This document shows positions 9,064 to 15,549 of a DNA stretch of 38,426 nt, in pieces (positions within the stretch are counted from its first letter, which is position 1; each line of letters starts with the position of its first letter). The translations under genes were made by a program, and so were the position numbers. The notes under the pieces were generated by a model. That model saw only the letters and a list, made by a program, of their open reading frames with translations, did no database searches and had not been told where the DNA came from. This DNA comes from Cyclobacteriaceae bacterium (lineage in GTDB: Bacteria > Bacteroidota > Bacteroidia > Cytophagales > Cyclobacteriaceae), in contig JAPZUF010000028.1 of NCBI GenBank assembly GCA_027533395.1, positions 1 through 38,426 on the forward strand, in the 5' to 3' direction.

Positions 9064-11130
9064 AGAAACAATAACACGATTAGGATAATCAATTTTTTGC
9101 CAAAGCATTTCTTTCGCTTTAGGTCCTCCAATGCGACCCATTACTTGAATGATTCTACTTAGAATTTGAGTGCTTTGTCCGCTTCGATAGAAGGCAGCGT
9201 CTAAGGCAGCTAATGCAGGTTGACCAATTAACAAAAGTGCATTTAGAGCCTGATTAGAATAGGCAGCGTTTCCTAAGTTTTCAATTAAAGCATTAATTAC
9301 TTCGGCATTGTATCTTTTTACTGCCGTTTTTATAGCAGTGTTTCTTACTTTTTCCTCTGTATCCGTTAACAACTCCATCAAATAAGATGTAGTATCAACT
9401 GAAGAGGAGTGTAAAAGCAATTCAGCAGCGTATTGTCTGTCGTTTGGGTTTGAAGAGCGAGTTAATCGTTGAATTCGAACTTTTGTGATTTCACCACTGC
9501 TCTCAATTATAGATTGTAAATCTGCTTTTGTTAATACTTGTCTCTCAGCTGTTTCGTTATTTCCTTTGATTACATATTGATCAGAAACAGATAAACCTTT
9601 CAATTCGTTGATGCGTGTTTGGGCGTAATGCCTTGCCTCGTCATTTTTATTTCGCATTAACATATTGATCCATCCTGGAACCTGACCAGCATTAATTTTT
9701 TCTAATAGTTTTAATGAAAAAACTGATTTAGACGAGTTGGGTATTTCTAATAACGACTCTAACTTTTTCGTTAACAAGGCATATCCTCTTTCTAACTTTT
9801 CTTGTCGGGTAGAAGTTGATTCTAATTTTTGATGAATTTTTGTTCTGTATCCACCATACAATTTATTGACTGTTATTAAATAGGTGGCAGCTAAAACAAG
9901 TAATATTAACAAAACATGTATGATTTGAAAGAAAGCAAATAGAGTAAACACAAATAACAAACCACCTGCAAAAAATCTTGAAACTTCATTGAAAGTTCCT
10001 TCTACTTTTGACTGGACTGAAAATCTGAAACGAGAATCAATCGGAATAAAAAATAATTTGAATACCGGATTTTCAAGTGAATCTCTAAAAGTCCAACTCA
10101 ATAATCTTGTTAATGCTACCAATACAAAGAAATAAACATAATTAGATTGATTCGGGTCATTAAAAATTAATCCAATAGAGAATGAAGCTAATGCCAATAA
10201 ACCTATGATAACGGGTAAAATTAATAAGGTAACTCTTAACCCATAGCTAGCTATTATGCGTTGGTTAACTACTGTTTGCAAAATTAAACTGATGATATAG
10301 ACGGCAGCTGTAAAAAACGCAGTAAAGTTTGTTAATTCTCTTTCGTCTGGGTATTGTTGCTGTACAACATTCTGAAAAGTGTATTGACTAAAAATATACA
10401 CCATCATCGAAACGAATAAGAAAATAGAAATCGTTCGCGTATAAGGGTCCGTTAGAATCTTAGCTATACTTGTTTCTCTTTTGGTTTCTCTAGCATCATC
10501 TCCTTCATTGGGATTATTTCTTGACATTTTAAAACGTGAAGAAATAATAAACAACAAAATTGAAACGATGAAGATACTAATAGTACAAACTAAGAGATAG
10601 TTAGTTGTATCTGGTACAAAAGGTGTAGTTAATGGGATTAGAAAGGAAGCGATAATAGCTGCAATTAATTGGCCTGTATCTATCCAACCGATGATTCTTT
10701 TAGATTGCTTGAAGTTGAATAGTCGTCCGAAAGTTCCCCAATAAATTAACAACAAAATTGCCGTTAAAGGCCCAGACATACAGTATAAAGCAAAAATCAA
10801 TTCCTCTTCTAAATCGATTCTTTCATGAATAAGCCAATAAACACCTCCAGTAAAAAGTGAAATCAATACTAATGCTCCAATCGTAAGCATGTTGTACCTA
10901 ATGCGCGACTGAAAAAATGCATAAATAGCTGTAATCAGAATACCCAAACCACCAGCAATCAAGAATGCTTCATTCAAGCGTGAACCTAAGCGGCTAAGAA
11001 AAAGAGAATCTGCAGTAACCTGGTAGGTAGCAATAAAAATACCCATGAAGAAACCTGTGGCTAACATCAGCATAACTTGCTGTGTTTCGTTGCTGGTATT
11101 TCTAAGTCGTGCAAAAAGTCTGTCAGACAC
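9061..11130 (-). CDS. NTT/MFS-like membrane transporter with C-terminal HEAT repeats (N-terminal part of interrupted gene)
   Basis: The 689 residues begin at GTG (11130). About 12 hydrophobic helices span residues 15-425 (for example VMLMLATGFFMGIFIATYQV, FLIAGGLGILITAIYAFF, ILLILLVLAATYLI). The pattern resembles the Npt1/Npt2-type nucleotide transporter or MFS-like proteins of Bacteroidota. HEAT-type helical repeats follow from about 560 (NDRQYAAELLLHSSSVDTTS, TEEKVRNTAIKTAVKRYNAE). The protein stops abruptly inside a HEAT repeat at TAG 9061-9063, and the same frame continues to 7987. In relatives such transporter-HEAT-cNMP proteins are usually one chain of about 1000 residues. The substrate cannot be told from sequence. 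A terminator separates this gene from the upstream ompH-like gene. Confidence 0.7.
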   Translation of the reverse strand: MSDRLFARLRNTSNETQQVMLMLATGFFMGIFIATYQVTADSLFLSRLGSRLNEAFLIAGGLGILITAIYAFFQSRIRYNMLTIGALVLISLFTGGVYWLIHERIDLEEELIFALYCMSGPLTAILLLIYWGTFGRLFNFKQSKRIIGWIDTGQLIAAIIASFLIPLTTPFVPDTTNYLLVCTISIFIVSILLFIISSRFKMSRNNPNEGDDARETKRETSIAKILTDPYTRTISIFLFVSMMVYIFSQYTFQNVVQQQYPDERELTNFTAFFTAAVYIISLILQTVVNQRIIASYGLRVTLLILPVIIGLLALASFSIGLIFNDPNQSNYVYFFVLVALTRLLSWTFRDSLENPVFKLFFIPIDSRFRFSVQSKVEGTFNEVSRFFAGGLLFVFTLFAFFQIIHVLLILLVLAATYLITVNKLYGGYRTKIHQKLESTSTRQEKLERGYALLTKKLESLLEIPNSSKSVFSLKLLEKINAGQVPGWINMLMRNKNDEARHYAQTRINELKGLSVSDQYVIKGNNETAERQVLTKADLQSIIESSGEITKVRIQRLTRSSNPNDRQYAAELLLHSSSVDTTSYLMELLTDTEEKVRNTAIKTAVKRYNAEVINALIENLGNAAYSNQALNALLLIGQPALAALDAAFYRSGQSTQILSRIIQVMGRIGGPKAKEMLWQKIDYPNRVIVS

Positions 11131-11171
11131 GGTTTGGGAGATTAAGCATTTAAAGTTATACTATTTACTCT

Positions 11172-11203
11172 AAAAATAAAAAAGCCGGCTATAAACCGGC
11201 TTT
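11172..11203 (-). terminator. Rho-independent terminator after the ompH-like gene
   Basis: Perfect 8-bp arms aaagccgg (11181-11188) and ccggcttt (11196-11203) enclose a 7-base loop. On the minus strand the hairpin is followed by a T-rich run (complement of 11172-11183). It lies 23 bp past the ompH stop and before the transporter start, so the transporter probably has its own promoter. Confidence 0.85.
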
Positions 11204-11225
11204 AAGATATACTTAACAACTTTTA

Positions 11226-11852
11226 TTATTTGCTTTTAGTAGTGTCTGCTTTAGAAGCATTACCACCTTTCTCACTTTTAAATTCTGTATTCAAACCTTC
11301 TATAACTGCCTTCGTGATATCTAATGTTTCGCCACCGAATAATACATCAGATGTAGGGTCGTACTTCAATACAAATTGTATGTTGTTTTGGGCAGCGTAA
11401 ATTTTTAAGAATTTAGTGATTCTCTCATATAATTCTTTATTCAATTTACCTTCTTCAATTGCTAATTCTTGTTGCAATCTTTGTTGATATAATTGAAGAT
11501 TTTGTTGCTTCTTAGCTAAATCTTCTTCCGCTGCTTTTGCCTGACCGAAAGTCATGTTGTTAACAGTTCTCTGGTAAAGATTTACATCATTTTGTAAACT
11601 CTGTGCTCTATCACGGAAATCCTGTTCCATTTTTTGTCCTTTAGATTCTAGTACTTTTTTGTTTACATCCAAAAATTCATAGTACTTCAAAACTGAATCT
11701 GCATTAATAAAAGCAATTTTAGCATCTTGTAACAAAACTCCATTGCTACCCGAAGCATTAGATTTGCCAGATGGACTTGCGAAATGTAAATAGTATAGAA
11801 CAGCAACTGCTACAAGAAGCGCTACATTTAGGCCGATAGATAAATTTTTCAT
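11226..11852 (-). CDS. OmpH/Skp-family periplasmic chaperone
   Basis: The 208-residue protein has an N-terminal hydrophobic segment (residues 5-25, IGLNVALLVAVAVLYYLHF) that serves as signal or anchor. It continues with KIAFINADSVLKYYEFLDVN, the typical start of the Skp/OmpH fold, and a long Gln/Lys/Glu-rich coiled-coil arm (about 65-145, including LAKKQQNLQLYQQRLQQELA). A final beta/helix segment contains FVLKYDPTSDVLFGGETLDI. Skp-like proteins hold unfolded outer-membrane proteins in the periplasm. The Lys/Ser-rich tail and absence of an obvious cleavage site suggest it may stay membrane-anchored. It is the first recognisable gene of its transcript and ends in a strong terminator. Confidence 0.85.
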   Translation of the reverse strand: MKNLSIGLNVALLVAVAVLYYLHFASPSGKSNASGSNGVLLQDAKIAFINADSVLKYYEFLDVNKKVLESKGQKMEQDFRDRAQSLQNDVNLYQRTVNNMTFGQAKAAEEDLAKKQQNLQLYQQRLQQELAIEEGKLNKELYERITKFLKIYAAQNNIQFVLKYDPTSDVLFGGETLDITKAVIEGLNTEFKSEKGGNASKADTTKSK

Positions 11853-11934
11853 TTAAGATTATTCTGTTTGGGCGCAAATATAGCAGGCTAATCTGTTAAA
11901 TCAATTCCTTTAAAAGAATTAGAGTTCCAAAATG

Positions 11935-12033
11935 CTACATTAAAATTAACCATGGAATTAGGGCTATAGCCGTACAAATTAAAAAAAGAAGAAGGAAGCG
12001 TTTGTTTTCTTTTGAGATACGTAAGCTGGACAT
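11935..12033 (-). CDS. Possible 32-residue single-pass membrane peptide
   Basis: A short frame from ATG 12033 to TAG 11935 encodes a basic N-terminus (MSSLRISKENKR) followed by one hydrophobic helix (FLLLFLICTAIALIPWLILM). This is a typical layout for a small inner-membrane protein. It lies 82 bp upstream of the ompH-like gene on the same strand. A TTTCG element (complement of the cgaaa at 12059-12063) about 25-30 bases upstream could be part of a promoter. There is no family assignment, and chance cannot be excluded at this length. Confidence 0.35.
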   Translation of the reverse strand: MSSLRISKENKRFLLLFLICTAIALIPWLILM

Positions 12034-12125
12034 GATTAAAAATTCAATGTGTAGCTTAACGAAAGCCATTGATTCTAGTTTTCAGTTTTATTGCTCAATT
12101 AATTCGTTTAACAATCATTAACATG

Positions 12126-12156
12126 TTGCACGAAGAGGCTTTTTTTACGACTTTCG
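12126..12156 (+). promoter_or_regulatory. Candidate promoter for the transketolase subunit gene
   Basis: TTG (12126-12128) is followed after 20 bases by GACTTTCG (12149-12156), resembling the Bacteroidota -33/-7 layout (TTTG, then TAnnTTTG), but the -7 element is imperfect. Apart from this and the possible small frame at 11935-12033, nothing recognisable was seen in the 321-bp gap 11853-12173 between the divergent genes. Confidence 0.25.
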
Positions 12157-12173
12157 CCACCTGATTATAGGCT

Positions 12174-13127
12174 ATGGCAAAATTTACTTTCACCGAGAAA
12201 AAAGATACACGTTCAGGTTTTGGAGCAGGATTGTTAGAGTTAGGTAAACAAAATCCTAATGTGGTAGGATTGTGTGCCGACTTAACAGGTTCTTTAAAAA
12301 TGGATGCCTTTAAGAAAGAATTTCCTGAGCGTTTCTTTCAGGTGGGTATTGCCGAGGCTAACATGATTGGTTTAGCTGCCGGAATGACCATCGGTGGTAA
12401 AATTCCATTTACCGGCACCTTTGCTAATTTTTCTACCGGAAGAGTTTATGATCAAATTCGTCAGTCAGTTGCCTATTCACATAAGAATGTAAAAATCTGT
12501 GCTTCGCACGCTGGTTTAACTTTAGGAGAAGATGGCGCGACACATCAAATATTAGAAGATATTGGCATGATGAAGATGTTGCCGGGCATGACTGTTATCG
12601 TTCCCTGCGACTATAACCAAACTAAAGCTGCCACACTAGCTTTAGGTAATCATCAAGGACCAGCATATTTAAGATTTGGCCGTCCAAGTTGGCCAGTATT
12701 TACTGCAGCAGATAGACCTTTTGTGATTGGGAAAGCAGACACAATGGTAGAAGGAAGCGATGTTACCATTATCGCTTGTGGACATTTAGTATGGAACGCG
12801 CTCGAAGCTGAAAGCCAACTTGAACAAAAAGGAATTCGAGCTGAAGTAATCAACATGCACACCATAAAACCTTTGGATGTAGATGCGATTTTGAAATCAG
12901 TTGCTAAAACCAAATGTGTGGTTACATGCGAAGAACATCAAATTAATGGTGGATTAGGAGATAGTGTTGCTCAGGTGTTGAGTCGTTATTTACCTTCACC
13001 TATTGAGATGGTTGCTGTGCAGGATAGCTTCGGAGAAAGTGGAACTCCGGCTCAATTATTAGAGAAATATGGACTCGGACCCTCTCATATTGTAGAAGCT
13101 GCTTTAAAAGTTATCAAAAGAAAATAA
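12174..13127 (+). CDS. Transketolase, C-terminal subunit (split type)
   Basis: The 317-residue protein corresponds to the pyrimidine-binding and C-terminal domains of transketolase. Visible signatures are GLCADLTGSLKMDAF, the catalytic-Glu motif VGIAEANMIGLAAG (E61), FANFSTGRVYDQIRQSVAYS and SHAGLTLGEDGATHQ. The C-terminal domain has VTCEEHQINGGLGDSVAQVL. Full-length transketolases are about 650 residues, so this is the second half of a two-subunit enzyme that moves two-carbon units between sugar phosphates in the pentose phosphate pathway. The N-terminal, diphosphate-binding subunit is usually encoded next to it but is not in this window. A DXP-synthase-like or other TPP-enzyme role is less likely but not excluded. 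Confidence 0.85.
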   Translation: MAKFTFTEKKDTRSGFGAGLLELGKQNPNVVGLCADLTGSLKMDAFKKEFPERFFQVGIAEANMIGLAAGMTIGGKIPFTGTFANFSTGRVYDQIRQSVAYSHKNVKICASHAGLTLGEDGATHQILEDIGMMKMLPGMTVIVPCDYNQTKAATLALGNHQGPAYLRFGRPSWPVFTAADRPFVIGKADTMVEGSDVTIIACGHLVWNALEAESQLEQKGIRAEVINMHTIKPLDVDAILKSVAKTKCVVTCEEHQINGGLGDSVAQVLSRYLPSPIEMVAVQDSFGESGTPAQLLEKYGLGPSHIVEAALKVIKRK

Positions 13128-13140
13128 AATAAGACTGCAA

Positions 13141-13166
13141 CAAATATCGTGATATTACGATATTTG
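13141..13166 (+). promoter_or_regulatory. Palindromic ArsR-type operator overlapping the arsR translation start region
   Basis: The sequence caaatatcgt-gatatt-acgatatttg is a perfect inverted repeat with 10-bp arms (13141-13150 and 13157-13166) and a 6-bp spacer. The ATATCG-N-CGATAT core is like sites bound by ArsR/SmtB repressors. It ends 4 bp before the arsR ATG at 13171, so binding would block transcription of arsR itself. Confidence 0.75.
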
Positions 13167-13170
13167 ATAT

Positions 13171-13491
13171 ATGGGACTTACAAAAACTGAAGCCTTTACC
13201 AAATCACAAGTTGAATTTGCGGCAATAGCCAAAGCCTTAGGTCATCCGGCTAGGATAGCCATTCTTCAAGTATTAGCCGATAAGAAGAGTTGTATCTGCG
13301 GTGATATTGTTGATGAACTACCGCTTTCTCAATCAACAGTTTCCCAACATCTGAAAGAATTAAAATCTGTAGGTATCATCAAGGGCGAAATAGAAGGACC
13401 AAGTGTTTGCTATTGTATTGATGAAAAGGTGATGCAAAAAGTAAAAGCTTCATTCGATAAGTTGTTTACGAGCATCAACACCTGCTGCTAG
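13171..13491 (+). CDS. ArsR/SmtB-family winged-helix regulator
   Basis: The 106-residue protein has a standard ArsR winged helix. It includes LGHPARIAILQVLAD (23-37), a recognition helix around SQSTVSQHLKELK (53-65) and a wing ending at VCYCIDE. A Cys pair C41-x-C43 in KSCICGDIV sits where ArsR proteins place metalloid-binding cysteines. C80/C82 and a terminal CC (105-106) add further thiols. Sensing of metal, metalloid or thiol-reactive compounds is therefore plausible. A perfect palindromic operator just upstream points to autorepression. No ars or metal-efflux gene is next to it in the window, so other targets are unknown. The start is ATG 43 bp after the transketolase gene. Confidence 0.88.
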   Translation: MGLTKTEAFTKSQVEFAAIAKALGHPARIAILQVLADKKSCICGDIVDELPLSQSTVSQHLKELKSVGIIKGEIEGPSVCYCIDEKVMQKVKASFDKLFTSINTCC

Positions 13492-13616
13492 TCTTATTCC
13501 TTGATTAATTTTAATTGATTAATTGCTTAGGCTTGATTTAAAAAAATCATTTCAACTAACACTCATTCGTATAAAATTAAAACCTCGTAAAATCACTTAA
13601 TTTAGTTTCGAAATTT

Positions 13617-13624
13617 TACTTTTG
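13617..13624 (+). promoter_or_regulatory. Candidate -7 element upstream of serB-serA
   Basis: TACTTTTG matches the Bacteroidota -7 consensus TAnnTTTG and lies 14 bp before the ATG at 13639. No convincing -33 TTTG was found at the usual distance, and the leader would be very short. The rest of the 147-bp gap after arsR is AT-rich without clear structure. Confidence 0.3.
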
Positions 13625-13638
13625 TTTGGACACAAAAT

Positions 13639-15531
13639 ATGAAACCACAAAAGTATTTCGTAATCGATTTCGATAGCACTTTTACCAAAGTTGAAGCCTT
13701 CGATGTATTAGCTGATATTTCTTTACAAGATCATCCCGATAAAGAAAACAGAAAAAATGAAATCATTACCATCACCAATCAAGGGATGGATGGCAGTATT
13801 TCATTCAGAGAATCGCTTGAAAAAAGAATCACGCTGCTTCAACCCAATCGCATTCATCTGCAAAAACTAACAGAGATTTTGAAAGGAATGGTTTCTGAAT
13901 CCTTTAAGAGAAACAAAGACTTCTTTCAAGAATTTGCAGACAATATCTATATCATCTCGAATGGATTCCATGCTTTCATAGACCCGGTTGTAACTTCTTT
14001 TGGCATTAAACCAGAAAACATATATGCCAACCGTTTTCAGTTTGATGAACAAGGTAATGTTATCGGTTTCGATAAAACCAATCCATTATCTGCTAACAAT
14101 GGAAAAGTAGAACAACTAAAACAATTGGATTTACCTGGAGATGTTTACGTAATAGGTGATGGATATACAGATTATGAAATTAAACATGCAGGCCTTGCCA
14201 ATAAGTTTTTTGCTTTTACTGAAAATGTTGAGAGAGAAAAAGTTTTGAACAAAGCAGACCACGTTACACCTAGTTTAGATGAATTTCTTTATCTCAATAA
14301 ATTAAACACAGTTATCTCCTATCCTAAAAACAGAATTCATGTTTTGCTTTTAGAAAATGTACATCCTGTAGCTGTTGAGATGATGCGCGCTGAAGGATTT
14401 ACAGTAGAAACCTATCACGCAGCTTTAACAGAAGAAGAACTCTGCGAAAAAATTAAAAATGTTGGTGTTTTAGGCATTCGCTCTAAAACACAAGTAACAG
14501 CAAAAGTTTTAGAACATGCCAATAAGTTAATGACCATTGGTGCGTTTTGTATTGGTACCAATCAAATTGATTTGCAAGCTGCCAGCAAAAAAGGAGTTGC
14601 TGTTTTTAATGCGCCTTTCAGCAACACAAGATCTGTCGTGGAGTTGGCTATTGCTGAAATGATCATGCTGATTCGTAACATACCAGACAAATCTAATAAG
14701 CTTCATGCAGGAAAGTGGGATAAATCAGCTAGCGGTAGTTATGAAGTTAGAGGCAAAACATTAGGATTGATTGGATACGGTAACATTGGGGCACAACTTT
14801 CTGTGTTAGCAGAATCACTAGGAATGAAGGTTGTGTATTACGATAAAGAAGAAAAATTAGCGCTCGGTAATGCTACTAAACTTAATTCACTCACTACTCT
14901 TTTAGAAATTTCCGACATCGTTTCTTTACATGTTGATGGTAGAGAAAGCAACACCAACATGATCAGCGATAAAGAATTTGCGAGAATGAAACAAGGCGTT
15001 ATCTTTTTGAATTTAAGTCGTGGACATGTAGTGGATATTGATGCCTTAAAAAGAAATATTGAGAGTGGAAAAATTGCAGGATGTGGAGTAGATGTTTTTC
15101 CTTACGAACCTGTAAGCAATGCAGAAGAATTTTATTCACCACTGCGTGGATTACCTAATACCATTTTAACACCCCATATCGGTGGTTCTACTTTAGAAGC
15201 ACAGGAAAATATTGGCAAATTTGTTCCTTCTAAATTTTTAGATTACATCAACAATGGAAGCACAAGCAACAGTGTGAATTTCCCTAATCTAACTTTACCT
15301 ACTTTAGAAAACGCACATCGACTGATTCATATACACAATAACGTTCCGGGTATATTAGCTAAAATCAACAATGTATTGGCTGCACATGGCATCAACATTG
15401 TTGGGCAGTATTTAAAAACTACGGAAACAATCGGTTATGTAATCACCGATATCAACAAAGAATATAACAAAGACGTAATTAAAGAATTACGCGCCATCGA
15501 ACATACAATCAAATTCAGGGTGCTGTATTAG
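13639..15531 (+). CDS. Fused phosphoserine phosphatase and D-3-phosphoglycerate dehydrogenase
   Basis: The 630-residue protein joins two serine-pathway enzymes. Residues 1-220 are a HAD-type phosphatase of the SerB/MtnX kind, with nucleophile motif DFDST (D10, D12), SNG (107-109), K156 and GDGYTD (173-178). Residues 230-545 form a phosphoglycerate dehydrogenase, with NAD-binding GLIGYGNIG (376-384) and a catalytic set R461 (LSRG), E490 (PYEP) and H513 (TPHIGG). The spacing of that set equals the known R240/E269/H292 of E. coli SerA. Residues 555-630 are an ACT domain with HIHNNVPG, the position where serine binds for feedback inhibition in SerA. The fusion thus covers the first and third steps of serine synthesis; the aminotransferase SerC is not seen here. 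The stop codon lies inside a terminator hairpin shared with topA. Confidence 0.88.
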   Translation: MKPQKYFVIDFDSTFTKVEAFDVLADISLQDHPDKENRKNEIITITNQGMDGSISFRESLEKRITLLQPNRIHLQKLTEILKGMVSESFKRNKDFFQEFADNIYIISNGFHAFIDPVVTSFGIKPENIYANRFQFDEQGNVIGFDKTNPLSANNGKVEQLKQLDLPGDVYVIGDGYTDYEIKHAGLANKFFAFTENVEREKVLNKADHVTPSLDEFLYLNKLNTVISYPKNRIHVLLLENVHPVAVEMMRAEGFTVETYHAALTEEELCEKIKNVGVLGIRSKTQVTAKVLEHANKLMTIGAFCIGTNQIDLQAASKKGVAVFNAPFSNTRSVVELAIAEMIMLIRNIPDKSNKLHAGKWDKSASGSYEVRGKTLGLIGYGNIGAQLSVLAESLGMKVVYYDKEEKLALGNATKLNSLTTLLEISDIVSLHVDGRESNTNMISDKEFARMKQGVIFLNLSRGHVVDIDALKRNIESGKIAGCGVDVFPYEPVSNAEEFYSPLRGLPNTILTPHIGGSTLEAQENIGKFVPSKFLDYINNGSTSNSVNFPNLTLPTLENAHRLIHIHNNVPGILAKINNVLAAHGINIVGQYLKTTETIGYVITDINKEYNKDVIKELRAIEHTIKFRVLY

Positions 15532-15549
15532 CACCTTGAATTTACTTTT
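15511..15549 (+). terminator. Terminator hairpin between convergent serB-serA and topA
   Basis: Arms aaattcagggtgct (15511-15524) and agcaccttgaattt (15530-15543) pair over 14 positions with one G-U, around the loop gtatt. A T-run (15545-15549) follows on the plus strand. The hairpin covers the serA stop codon (15529-15531) and reaches the topA stop (15542-15544). It probably terminates the plus transcript and may work weakly in the other direction. Confidence 0.75.

Noticed and set aside
12653-12913. Minus-strand open frame of 86 codons inside the transketolase gene
   Set aside because: It is fully antisense to a well-conserved gene and has no recognisable features.
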